From positions 1 through 36,266 of the IMG/VR virus record IMGVR_UViG_3300030328_002343: 36,266 nt of DNA; one strand, given 5' to 3'. A model generated the notes under the pieces. It searched no databases. It saw only the letters and a list, made by a program, of their open reading frames with translations, and was not told the DNA's origin. This stretch comes from a virus. The translations under genes were made by a program, and so were the position numbers. How positions within the stretch are numbered: position 1 is the first letter of the stretch; each line of letters starts with the position of its first letter. Below are positions 10,330 to 16,721 of the stretch, in pieces.

Positions 10330-10346
10330 CCCCTCAAAAAGAGGGG
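10330..10346. terminator. Bidirectional intrinsic terminator between convergent operons
   Basis: A perfect 6-bp stem, CCCCTC/GAGGGG, with an AAAAA loop. It is preceded by an A run (10323-10329) and followed by CTTTTC, so it can stop transcription from both sides. It lies between the ends of the plus-strand virion operon (10206) and the minus-strand helicase gene (10370). A weaker hairpin (TTACGAG 10214-10220 with CTCGTAA 10235-10241) lies just after the virion gene. Confidence 0.85.
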
Positions 10347-10369
10347 CTTTTCGTTGGTTTTAGTGTATT

Positions 10370-11707
10370 TTATTCGTTGGAAGCGTTTAAACGGTGTCTA
10401 AATTTTTCCTTAGCTGCTTCTGGTGAATCTAATATTGAAGCACTATCTCCGTGGTATCCAACATCAAATTTACATGTTGTTCCATACCTGTTTTTAGCAA
10501 TAATAATCTGTTGACCAAATTGACCATGTTCTGCTTCTTCATATTCATATACATAAGGGTAATAGTTGAAGATTACGATTTCAGCGTCTTGCTCTAGATT
10601 ACCAGACTCAGCTAAGTCGCTGAGCCTTGGAATCTTATCTACACGATGCTCAATGTTCCTATTTAGTTGAGAGACTAATATAACTGAACAATCAAGTTCT
10701 TTTGCAAGCCATTTATATCTTCTTGTCACTTCTGCGATACGATGTCTAACTTCTCTGTTATCACGTGATGAAAACTCAATAAAACCAATGTGGTCATCTA
10801 TAATGACGTCTGGTCTTATCTTTTTAGCTTCGTTTATGCCTTCGTCTAGACTTCTTAAGTTATCAAATAAATGAAGCGATTTGTAATATTTTTTTATAAA
10901 AGTTAAACCTTTTTCTATTTCTTCTCTGTGGTCTGATGCATTGTTTCTCATTTGTTTATTAGGAACTTGTGTATGCATTGCTAGGAACTTTTTAACAATC
11001 TCTACTCTTGGCATCTCTCTGCTTATAAACATCACTTTCTTTCCATCAAGTATCATATTTTTTGTAATATTTAAAGCTAATGTACTTTTACCATTTCCTG
11101 GTCTACCAGCTATAATGCTAATTTCTCCTTTAGTCATACCGACAATAGCTCTATCTACTCTATCAATTCCAGTTTGTACTAAGTTTTTCTTAGCAAAGAT
11201 AGATTCTATAAGCTCATCATCTATACCTTCCATAGACTGATGTTCCATATTTATCATGTCTGTAAAATTCTCTGATATTTTTTCTAAATAATTAATGTCA
11301 GATGCTACATCTTTATATGATGTATCTTTCTCTATTCTGTCTTTAAATCCTACAATACGCTTCCATAGCTGTCTTCTTACATATAAATCATAAATTGTTT
11401 TACAATGTGTTTTGAAATTTCCAGTTGTTGCTATACCATCTAATAATCCAGTTAAATAATAAGTAAGCTTAAATCCTTTTTCTCCTAAAAAATTTGCAAC
11501 AGTAGTTAAGTCTATATCTTTATTAGATTTATGAAGATAATATAAAGCTCCCCAAATTTTTTCATGGTCTTCCATGTAGAATATTTTGCTAGTTGTTATA
11601 TATTGCATAGCAACCTGCATTAGCTCTGGTTCTTTTAGTATACAGCCTAAGACATCTTTCTCTGACATCCCACTATACATCTTTGATATTTCTATATTTT
11701 TATTCAT
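10370..11707 (-). CDS. DnaB-type replicative DNA helicase
   Basis: 445 residues, close to the usual DnaB length. It has an N-terminal helical domain (~15-110) and a RecA-type ATPase domain from ~178. The Walker A motif is GRPGNGKS (201-208), Walker B is VIIDDH (301-306), SQLNR lies at 346-350, and a DLAESGNLEQDAE segment at 364-376 precedes the DNA-binding loop region. The enzyme would unwind DNA 5'-3' at the phage fork. It starts after GAGGAG, 1 nt past the upstream stop. It is the last gene of the minus-strand block, ending at the shared terminator. The C-terminal HRLNASNE carries a copy of the dispersed GTTTAAAC palindrome. Confidence 0.93.
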   Translation of the reverse strand: MNKNIEISKMYSGMSEKDVLGCILKEPELMQVAMQYITTSKIFYMEDHEKIWGALYYLHKSNKDIDLTTVANFLGEKGFKLTYYLTGLLDGIATTGNFKTHCKTIYDLYVRRQLWKRIVGFKDRIEKDTSYKDVASDINYLEKISENFTDMINMEHQSMEGIDDELIESIFAKKNLVQTGIDRVDRAIVGMTKGEISIIAGRPGNGKSTLALNITKNMILDGKKVMFISREMPRVEIVKKFLAMHTQVPNKQMRNNASDHREEIEKGLTFIKKYYKSLHLFDNLRSLDEGINEAKKIRPDVIIDDHIGFIEFSSRDNREVRHRIAEVTRRYKWLAKELDCSVILVSQLNRNIEHRVDKIPRLSDLAESGNLEQDAEIVIFNYYPYVYEYEEAEHGQFGQQIIIAKNRYGTTCKFDVGYHGDSASILDSPEAAKEKFRHRLNASNE

Positions 11708-12058
11708 TTAGTTCTCCTCTAAATCTGGTGGCAAACTTTCTAATCTTTTCTTTTCTTTGATTAGTTTGCTTTCATACCTCTTATTTTCATTTCTTAATAT
11801 ACCTATAAAGTAATATACATCAAAACCCTTTTCATCTAATTCTTTCCTTTCCCATATATTTATACAATGGTTTATAATTTCATCTTCTATATCTTGACAA
11901 GATTTTAATAAAGTGTATGAAGTAAGTTGGTCTAAGGTAGTAAGGAATAAAGCGTTTAAACGCTCTAATGTATTGTCTTCTATATTATTTTTTAGCTTGT
12001 TAATCATCCTAGGATAATTTTTTAAGGTGTTTGACCACCCACAAGCTGGGCATCTCAT
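11708..12058 (-). CDS. Hypothetical protein with N-terminal CxxC, next to helicase
   Basis: 116 residues. The N-terminus MRCPACGW could be half of a zinc site; the rest is helical and charged (LIKEKKRLESLPPDLEEN at the end). It overlaps the upstream zinc-ribbon gene by 4 nt and abuts the DnaB gene. A helicase-loader or replisome role is possible from position, but there is no sequence signature for it. A GTTTAAAC copy falls in LERLNAL near residue 34. Confidence 0.7.
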   Translation of the reverse strand: MRCPACGWSNTLKNYPRMINKLKNNIEDNTLERLNALFLTTLDQLTSYTLLKSCQDIEDEIINHCINIWERKELDEKGFDVYYFIGILRNENKRYESKLIKEKKRLESLPPDLEEN

Positions 12059-12387
12059 TTAACAGCCTTACAAGGAAGTTCTTCTGGACAAGATTTATAA
12101 TCCATTGGAACTCTAGCACCTAAGAACTCCCTCATAGGAACTTTACCTTTAGGAAGTGTATAGAACCTCCAAGGTCTTTTGCATTCTGGACAGCGATAAG
12201 GCTGAAACTTTGATTTATTGCTGTAAGATACTTCATTTTTCTTACGCTTTTCTGACTCAATATATTCATCATCAAACCAGTCTTCACCAAAGTAATATTC
12301 AAGAGTTTCTTTAGAGTAAACAGACTCATAAATAAACAGCCAAACCTTCTCAACAAATTTACCTATCTTAGTCGTCACATACTTCAC
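12055..12387 (-). CDS. Zinc-ribbon protein, GTG start
   Basis: 110 residues. CPECKRPW (from about residue 70) followed by two later Cys (SCPEELPC) suggests a treble-clef or zinc-ribbon fold. The start codon appears to be GTG, inside the end of the upstream 49-aa gene. It overlaps the next gene by 4 nt. Together with its CPAC-starting neighbour it sits beside the helicase, so a replication accessory role is plausible but not shown. Confidence 0.65.
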   Translation of the reverse strand: MKYVTTKIGKFVEKVWLFIYESVYSKETLEYYFGEDWFDDEYIESEKRKKNEVSYSNKSKFQPYRCPECKRPWRFYTLPKGKVPMREFLGARVPMDYKSCPEELPCKAVK

Positions 12388-12517
12388 AGTTTGGATTCAC
12401 CTTTGATAGTTGCATTTGTTTACGTTTTTCTTCTTTGGATTGGTTTTTTTCTGTAGCTTCTATAATCTTTTTAGCTATAGATAGAATAGCTTCAATTTCA
12501 TGCCTATCTAAGACCAT
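12368..12517 (-). CDS. Small charged protein with C-terminal CxxC, 49 aa
   Basis: Starts at ATG 12517 after GGAGAAG with 6-nt spacing, and overlaps both neighbours. The first ~35 residues are a charged helix (ATEKNQSKEEKRKQMQ); the end is NCEVCDD. The tight ribosome site and coupled overlaps support a real gene. Function unknown. Confidence 0.6.
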   Translation of the reverse strand: MVLDRHEIEAILSIAKKIIEATEKNQSKEEKRKQMQLSKVNPNCEVCDD

Positions 12518-12731
12518 TGCTATCTTCTCCATTATCATAGCTGTATTCTGCTACAACCTTACCCTGTTTTGTTGATATATGTTTAGTTTTTATTGGATGA
12601 CCTTCGTTTCTTAAATCCCATATTCTGGCACTTAAACGAAAACAACCAAAACTCTCTAAAGCAGTTAATGGAGTAATACGCTCTCCATTTTTTAATGCTA
12701 CAAGTATCATATCATTTTGATTCATCGGCAT
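12504..12731 (-). CDS. Helix-turn-helix protein (HTH_39-like)
   Basis: About 75 residues from the start at 12731 (GAGG 9 nt upstream); an alternative start is 12725. The segment ITPLTALESFGCFRLSARI followed by WDLRNEGHPIKTK matches the small winged-helix family often listed as HTH_39 in phages, with the recognition helix around SARIWDLR. It is the clearest DNA-binding fold in the window, which makes it one candidate reader of the GTTTAAAC sites; that is inference. It overlaps the upstream gene by 20 nt. Confidence 0.75.
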   Translation of the reverse strand: MPMNQNDMILVALKNGERITPLTALESFGCFRLSARIWDLRNEGHPIKTKHISTKQGKVVAEYSYDNGEDSNGLR

Positions 12732-12972
12732 CTTTAACTTCCTCTTCATCTTTATTAAGTTCATTAATTACACTATTAACATAATTTGACGCAAGAAATC
12801 TTCTTTCATTAATTTGTTGCTCAAGATTTTGAATCTCTTGACCTAATTGATTAGCTCTAACAAATGACATCTGCCCTTCGTTACTTAGGTCACTCATAAC
12901 AAATTCTATTTCTTTGTCATTATGATTAATAATCATTTTTTGTTCTTCTTTTTTTTCTATTTTATCTACCAT
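12712..12972 (-). CDS. Small helical protein, 86 aa
   Basis: Start chosen at ATG 12972, which has GGAGGAG 6 nt upstream; an earlier TTG is unlikely. Residues ~40-75 form a Gln/Glu-rich helix or coiled coil (LGQEIQNLEQQINERR) and the C-terminus is acidic (DEEEVKDADESK). No family recognised. It is part of the overlapping early gene chain. Confidence 0.7.
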   Translation of the reverse strand: MVDKIEKKEEQKMIINHNDKEIEFVMSDLSNEGQMSFVRANQLGQEIQNLEQQINERRFLASNYVNSVINELNKDEEEVKDADESK

Positions 12973-12983
12973 ATACTCCTCCT

Positions 12984-13082
12984 TTATTTTTTGCGACAAG
13001 GTGATAGAAAGCGTTTAAACCCTCTAGCCACTCTATCCCAAAATGTTAACTCTGCTTTTACGTTTCTACTTTTCTTTTTCAT
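12984..13082 (-). CDS. Small basic protein, 32 aa
   Basis: Starts at ATG 13082 with GGAG upstream, overlapping the end of the nuclease-like gene. The product is strongly basic at both ends (MKKKSRNVK and SPCRKK) with an aromatic middle (FWDRVARGFKRF). The GTTTAAAC copy at 13013-13020 is read as Phe-Lys. The short length limits certainty. Confidence 0.5.
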   Translation of the reverse strand: MKKKSRNVKAELTFWDRVARGFKRFLSPCRKK

Positions 13083-13395
13083 GCGTAAACTCCTTTATAG
13101 TTGCAATTAAACTCAAGTAATAGTCTTGTGACATTATAGCCAAATCTTTACCCCTATCTTCACCAACAAATTGAACGTGAATTTCGTCAATAGGTTTTAA
13201 ATGTTCAGCTAATTTTTTTCTTTTTTTACATTGGACATAAATAGAATCTTCAATAACCATATCTACTTCTTGATGTAGACCTCTACTTCTTCCATCAGAA
13301 CCCCATGTTCTTTCTGCTTTCAAATCAAATTTTTCTGCTTTAGAAACACACTTTCTTTCATAATAAGTTCCTCTTAATTTATTCTTTGCTGGCAT
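13066..13395 (-). CDS. PD-(D/E)XK nuclease, Hjc/Mrr-like Holliday-junction resolvase candidate
   Basis: Start chosen at ATG 13395 (AGGAAG upstream), giving 109 residues beginning MPAKNKLRGTYYERK. The pattern RG-x3-ERK, then RTWGSDGRSRG, then EVDMV-x6-VQCKKRK fits small phage and archaeal Hjc-like enzymes. Asp of EVDMV and the QxK motif are the metal-site residues; Gln replaces the usual Glu, as in Mrr-type members. A role in resolving or trimming recombination intermediates is consistent with the neighbouring annealing protein, SSB and exonuclease. Confidence 0.7.
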   Translation of the reverse strand: MPAKNKLRGTYYERKCVSKAEKFDLKAERTWGSDGRSRGLHQEVDMVIEDSIYVQCKKRKKLAEHLKPIDEIHVQFVGEDRGKDLAIMSQDYYLSLIATIKEFTHEKEK

Positions 13396-13636
13396 CTTCA
13401 AATCTTCCTTTCCTGAATTGTTCAATCCATGTCTTTTCATATTTTTTAGGAGCTGATAGACCTGAAAATATCCACCATGCTCTACCATGCTCTTCATGAG
13501 ATTTTTTTTGTCTTAACATACCCTCTTTACTATAAGGGTCAATAGATTTAAAATTTTTATTTCTTTCCATAATACTTTCTTTAACTTTAGACCCATGTTT
13601 ATCATGCCAGCTTTTTTCTTTATTTGTTAATTTCAT
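13379..13636 (-). CDS. Hypothetical Lys/Trp-rich protein, 85 aa
   Basis: A basic, polar protein (NKEKSWHDKHGSKVKE at the N-terminus, EKTWIEQFRKGRFEDASKE at the end) with several Trp. It starts inside the end of the upstream 37-aa gene with AAGGAG in place and overlaps the nuclease gene by 17 nt. No family recognised; possibly nucleic-acid binding from its composition. Confidence 0.65.
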   Translation of the reverse strand: MKLTNKEKSWHDKHGSKVKESIMERNKNFKSIDPYSKEGMLRQKKSHEEHGRAWWIFSGLSAPKKYEKTWIEQFRKGRFEDASKE

Positions 13637-13733
13637 CTATTTCTCCTTCAATTTTATCTAATTCAATTATAATTCTTTTTGTAGCTAAATAACAACCATA
13701 TAAAACTACAATTAATACAAGATAATCTCCCAT
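13620..13733 (-). CDS. Small single-span membrane protein, 37 aa
   Basis: Starts at ATG 13733 with a perfect AAGGAG upstream. Residues ~4-17 (YLVLIVVLYGCYLA) form one hydrophobic segment followed by a charged helix (TKRIIIELDKIEGE). It overlaps the next gene. This is typical of phage micro-proteins that act at the inner membrane, but no function can be assigned. A structured RNA element lies directly upstream (13750-13818). Confidence 0.65.
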   Translation of the reverse strand: MGDYLVLIVVLYGCYLATKRIIIELDKIEGEIDEINK

Positions 13734-13749
13734 GTTTTTCTCCTTATTA

Positions 13750-13818
13750 AATTTGCGTGAGAATCTACAATGAGATGTCAGTCGTCTGGTAAGAGGTATA
13801 AGACTCCCACGCTAAATT
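13750..13818 (-). other. Structured RNA element in the leader of the 37-aa membrane protein
   Basis: GCGTGAGAATCT (13755-13766) pairs with AGACTCCCACGC (13801-13812): 12 continuous pairs including one G-T wobble. AATTT/AAATT (13750-13754 with 13814-13818) extends the stem past one bulge. The 34-nt apical part holds a small CAG/CTG hairpin. On the transcribed minus strand this lies 17 nt before the start of the membrane-protein gene and downstream of the SSB gene. It could be a processing site, translational switch or stability element. A second inverted repeat (TTAGGCTAG 13819-13827 with CTAGCCTAA 13875-13883) sits between it and the SSB stop. Confidence 0.6.
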
Positions 13819-13888
13819 TTAGGCTAGTTTTTTGTTTAACTTATATATTAATATACGGAAAATATTCAGTTAGCCTAGCCTAAGCTTG

Positions 13889-14413
13889 TTAAAATGGCAA
13901 ATCTCCATCATCCATTAAAGATTCTTTACTGCAAAGAGTTGCTTTAGTTATTGTTTTAACTCTTGGAGTTTTCATGTCGTTTCCTTCTCTTCCAACCCAC
14001 TCTTCAATAACAATTTCAACGTTAAATAGATAGCGTTTAAACGCCTCAACATCTACTTCTGGCAATAGAATCTTACCATCTTTCTCTTGAACCATACTCA
14101 TCATTTCTAATAGTGCATAATATCCTGCGTTACTTCCAGGATTTTCCTGCAAATCAGGGTACTTAGCTGGGTCTGGTTTCTTAAATCTAAAGACACCTTT
14201 ATGTTTTACTTTACTTCCATCAACATTAAATACAGGTTCATATATATCTGCTAGATACTTTCCTTGAACCTTTATGTCTTTTTTAATATTAAGTTCGTGT
14301 ACTGCGACATCTTCATACGTTCCTTCTTTGACTGAACTTAAAGAACTATCTTCTTTAGGTTCATACCAAGCATCTTCTCCGAAAACATCATTAAAATCAT
14401 CATTACTTATCAT
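13889..14413 (-). CDS. Single-stranded DNA-binding protein (SSB-like)
   Basis: 174 residues. It ends in DDGDLPF, the acidic plus hydrophobic tail typical of SSB proteins, which recruits partner proteins. The body is beta-rich (residues ~35-80, DIKVQGKYLADIYEPVF) and plausible as an OB fold. It follows the annealing-protein gene with an 11-nt overlap and has GGAGG before its ATG. Expected role: coat ssDNA in phage replication and recombination. A GTTTAAAC copy (14035-14042) is read as AFKR near residue 127. Not a close bacterial SSB by eye; a phage DUF669-type protein is the alternative. Confidence 0.75.
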   Translation of the reverse strand: MISNDDFNDVFGEDAWYEPKEDSSLSSVKEGTYEDVAVHELNIKKDIKVQGKYLADIYEPVFNVDGSKVKHKGVFRFKKPDPAKYPDLQENPGSNAGYYALLEMMSMVQEKDGKILLPEVDVEAFKRYLFNVEIVIEEWVGREGNDMKTPRVKTITKATLCSKESLMDDGDLPF

Positions 14414-15026
14414 CTTTTGCCTCCTTTTTAGGTTTTTTCTTTTTAAGCTGTTCTACATAGCCTTCAAAATTATTTGTATTCAGTTTTTTATTTCTTATTG
14501 CTAACTGAATGCTTTCTATGAAAGCTTTATCTCTACCTTTCAACAAAGTCATCAAATAATCATTTTGTTCTTTACTTATCTGATTAGGTTTATCTTCTTC
14601 TGGTAAATCTTCTCCCCTATAAATATATAGAGCAAGACCAAATAAAGCAAAACATTTTACCAAACATCTTTTAATAGAGTTGTTAACCTGTGTTGCCGTT
14701 GGTTTTGGAATAGCTTGATTGCGATTGTCCATGATAGCATGAATTTCTGTTCTAGTTATTCCATCAATAGTTACAGACACTTTAACAAAACATCCAGCAT
14801 CTGTTATCATATATGGAGATTTAACCCATCCCCAAGCTTCTGTGTTCTTTGCCTCAGAGGGATGGTCAAACTCATGAGTTTCCCAAGTAGTATCTGGGTA
14901 TTTTGTTAATACATATTGCACTGCATCACTCCAAGATAGATAGTCATAACTACCTTTCTTTTCTTTAAATTCATTTACATTTATTTTATTAAGTGTATCA
15001 AACACTGATAGTTTCTTAGTTGGCAT
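14403..15026 (-). CDS. Single-strand annealing protein, DUF1071 (Sak3 type)
   Basis: Start chosen at ATG 15026 (GAGGAGG, 6-nt spacing), giving 207 residues. YDYLSWSDAVQYVL near the N-terminus, TRTEIHAIMDNRNQAI, and KRCLVKCFALFGLALYIY followed by GEDLPEED are the hallmarks of the DUF1071 annealing proteins. The C-terminus is Lys-rich. The family anneals complementary ssDNA in phage recombination and repair. Its neighbours (SSB downstream, Fe-S nuclease upstream) make a complete exonuclease/annealase/SSB module. Confidence 0.88.
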   Translation of the reverse strand: MPTKKLSVFDTLNKINVNEFKEKKGSYDYLSWSDAVQYVLTKYPDTTWETHEFDHPSEAKNTEAWGWVKSPYMITDAGCFVKVSVTIDGITRTEIHAIMDNRNQAIPKPTATQVNNSIKRCLVKCFALFGLALYIYRGEDLPEEDKPNQISKEQNDYLMTLLKGRDKAFIESIQLAIRNKKLNTNNFEGYVEQLKKKKPKKEAKDDK

Positions 15027-15237
15027 TGTAGTCCTCCTCATATAGTTCAATAAATTTTTCTACACTGACCCAGCTATCTGAATTACCTTCGTGTACCATT
15101 GGTATTCCAGCTATATCTGGTCTCATTGTAAATTCTCCTAAGTCATTACTATTTGCCCAATCCATTAACATAAGGGCAAAGTCCTCTGACCTCACAATAT
15201 TTTTCACATTTTTTTCCGTTCCAAGTTTCTTCATCAT
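15016..15237 (-). CDS. Small acidic protein whose start is overprinted on the nuclease gene
   Basis: 73 residues from ATG 15237, or 72 from the adjacent in-frame ATG at 15234, which is better spaced from AGGAGG. Its first ~29 codons lie inside the 3' end of the Fe-S nuclease gene in another frame (stop at 15149). The product is acidic and polar (EFTMRPDIAGIPMVHEG, FIELYEEDYNAN). No family recognised. Coupled upstream of the annealing protein with an 11-nt overlap. Confidence 0.65.
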   Translation of the reverse strand: MMKKLGTEKNVKNIVRSEDFALMLMDWANSNDLGEFTMRPDIAGIPMVHEGNSDSWVSVEKFIELYEEDYNAN

Positions 15238-16027
15238 TACACCTCCTAGGTATTGTTTTATTATTTAAATGTTTTAAAAGAGCATCTCTCTTAGCTGTAA
15301 AGTACGAAACAATTTCCTTATTGTCAACAATAGGTATATCAACAAAGTAAATATTTTTATCTACCCCTCTAGAAACAGCTGAGTGAGTACCTGCGTCTCT
15401 TATGTTCATTTGTAGTTTCATTGCTTTAACTTTATGTCCTTTTTTCTCTAATAAATATCTATACATATTAACTTGATATAGCCAGTCTCCAAAGTCTGCT
15501 CTACTTTCATCTCTATGAAATACCTTAACCTGTTTAAACGCTCCCTTGTTCCCCCAAGCTCCAGACTTTTTATATCTTGCTCCACTTGGGTCTGGCATCA
15601 TTACATGAGTCATACCTAATACTTTAGATGCTTTAAAACTACCTGTGTTTTTATAGTCAATTAAGGTTTCAGTCTCTTTATCGTAAAAGTCTAAAATTCC
15701 AGTAATATCTAATCCTTCTAATTTTTCTTCTTGTATAGAGCTTTCATCAAGCTCTTGGCTTTCTAAATGCAAGTGATGAATAGTTCCCATAACAGCAAAT
15801 GCCATATCCTGTGGGTCAACATAATAGTCTTTAACTCTTTTAAGGTAAGCCTCACACGTTCCAGACAATAGCTCTGTCGTGCTTGGTGGTCTGTCTTTAG
15901 GTCTTTGGTCTGACATCATCTTTAGAGTAGCTACGCTCATGCAACGCTCTGACATACGACATTTTTTAAGACACCGTTTAAACGTTGCTGTATCTCCATC
16001 TGGGCAAATAAATCCTATTATTGACAT
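15149..16027 (-). CDS. PD-(D/E)XK exonuclease with Fe-S cluster cysteines (Cas4/RecB-like)
   Basis: Start set at ATG 16027, which has AAGGAG; an upstream in-frame ATG at 16054 has none. 292 residues. The nuclease core is LDITGILDFYDKETETLIDY followed by KNT: Asp of GILD and the Asp-x-Lys of DYK. Cysteines near the N-terminus (8, 19, 23, 29) and a C-terminal set in RRCNDEETW...KKCEKYC...GLC resemble the Fe-S RecB-family nucleases. It probably resects DNA ends for the annealing protein downstream. Two GTTTAAAC copies lie in it (15532, 15976), both read as Phe-Lys. Confidence 0.82.
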   Translation of the reverse strand: MSIIGFICPDGDTATFKRCLKKCRMSERCMSVATLKMMSDQRPKDRPPSTTELLSGTCEAYLKRVKDYYVDPQDMAFAVMGTIHHLHLESQELDESSIQEEKLEGLDITGILDFYDKETETLIDYKNTGSFKASKVLGMTHVMMPDPSGARYKKSGAWGNKGAFKQVKVFHRDESRADFGDWLYQVNMYRYLLEKKGHKVKAMKLQMNIRDAGTHSAVSRGVDKNIYFVDIPIVDNKEIVSYFTAKRDALLKHLNNKTIPRRCNDEETWNGKKCEKYCEVRGLCPYVNGLGK

Positions 16028-16042
16028 AAAACTCCTTATAAT

Positions 16043-16104
16043 AAAGCTGTCCAAACTTTTGCTGATTAGTGGATGAAAAGTTTTGCCACAAACACGACAG
16101 CTTT
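16043..16104 (-). promoter_or_regulatory. Structured leader upstream of the recombination operon
   Basis: Two nested inverted repeats: AAAGCTGTC (16043-16051) with GACAGCTTT (16096-16104), and inside it AAACTTTT (16053-16060) with AAAAGTTT (16076-16083). On the minus-strand transcript this forms a two-stem structure ending 15 nt before the ATG of the nuclease, next to its AAGGAG (16032-16037). It could control translation of the first recombination gene. It might also be a protein-binding site on DNA. Confidence 0.5.
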
Positions 16105-16286
16105 TGTTAAATTTTTTTCTGGAGCAGAAAAGTAGCCAACCTATATTTACTTATAATCTCTTATTAAAGTATTAAAAAGGTAAAAGTATACAGGATTAAT
16201 TACCTGCGACACCCCTTTAAAATGCCTTTATTTTTTTTTAAGTAACTCTACTCCAGATAAAAGAAAGTTAAAAATAAATAAACGAA

Positions 16287-16310
16287 AAGGCAAGAAATTA
16301 ATCTTGCCTT
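16287..16310 (-). terminator. Intrinsic terminator/attenuator
   Basis: A perfect 9-bp stem, AAGGCAAGA/TCTTGCCTT, with a 6-nt loop. On the minus strand it is followed by TTCG and a T-rich stretch. It would end transcripts from the promoter at 16375-16403 and from genes further upstream. Read-through would reach the nuclease operon. Confidence 0.7.
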
Positions 16311-16368
16311 CTCTAACAAGGAGTCCTAAAATGAAATACATTTTAAGATGTTAGTATGATTATACCAA
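16287..16368 (-). ncRNA. Candidate short RNA or attenuated leader (about 80 nt)
   Basis: Bounded by a promoter at 16375-16403 and the terminator at 16287-16310, with no minus-strand reading frame of note between. The predicted transcript starts near 16368. On the opposite strand there is an AAGGAG followed by a 7-codon frame (16331-16354), judged not to be a gene. Either a small regulatory RNA or the attenuated leader of the recombination operon. Structure-based inference only. Confidence 0.4.
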
Positions 16369-16374
16369 CGCTGA

Positions 16375-16403
16375 ATCTTAACACTATAACTATAGTGTGT
16401 CAA
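16375..16403 (-). promoter_or_regulatory. Promoter with palindromic operator in the spacer
   Basis: -35 TTGACA (16398-16403), 17-bp spacer, -10 TAAGAT (16375-16380), all on the minus strand. The region 16381-16398 is a perfect inverted repeat, ACACTATA-AC-TATAGTGT, filling the spacer: the classic place for a repressor to block RNA polymerase. Confidence 0.65.
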
Positions 16404-16410
16404 GAAATAT

Positions 16411-16602
16411 TTACAAAAAACATTTATGTCCTTTACTCTCATCATAATCTATATCATAGTCTTGCATTAACTTTACTATGGCATCTTCCTTGCATTTAGC
16501 TACGTATTGAGCTGTAAAAGAGTAGTCTTTTTTTGGAATTATAAAGATAAAAGAAGATAGTTTACCCTCTGTAATCTTTTTATAGGTTTTAATATCAAGC
16601 AT
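16411..16602 (-). CDS. Hypothetical protein, 63 aa
   Basis: Starts at ATG 16602 with GGAG 6 nt upstream. A short alpha/beta protein: ITEGKLSSFIFIIPKKDYSF, then a helix with AQYVAKCKEDAIVKLMQDY. No family recognised. It has its own promoter candidate (16643-16672) and ends just before the operator-promoter at 16375-16403. Confidence 0.65.
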   Translation of the reverse strand: MLDIKTYKKITEGKLSSFIFIIPKKDYSFTAQYVAKCKEDAIVKLMQDYDIDYDESKGHKCFL

Positions 16603-16642
16603 CTTAACTCCTCATATTGTTATATTTATAGTCTCTCATTTA

Positions 16643-16672
16643 AATATACCTATAAAACTCTTTTAAAATCAA
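16643..16672 (-). promoter_or_regulatory. Promoter with flanking inverted repeat
   Basis: -35 TTGATT (16667-16672), 18-bp spacer, -10 TATATT (16643-16648), minus strand. TATACCTA (16645-16652) overlaps the -10, and its inverted copy TAGGTATA (16695-16702) lies 50 bp upstream, a possible operator pair for looping repression. GTTTAAAC at 16711 follows. Confidence 0.5.
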
Positions 16673-16721
16673 CTATTATTTTTATATGGTAATGTAGGTA
16701 TAGAAAGACCGTTTAAACGCC

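Noticed and set aside
10302-10514. Plus-strand open frame over the terminator and helicase end
   Set aside because: It is antisense to the helicase C-terminus, starts in the terminator region and has no ribosome site.
13750-13818. Possible tRNA (D-arm-like sequence GTCGTCTGGTAAGAGG inside a long stem)
   Set aside because: The closing stem is 12-17 bp instead of 7, there is no T-arm GGTTCRA box and no proper anticodon arm. Kept only as an unassigned RNA structure.
16331-16354. 7-codon plus-strand frame after AAGGAG (MKYILRC)
   Set aside because: Very short, lies opposite the predicted minus-strand RNA, and no plus-strand gene follows.
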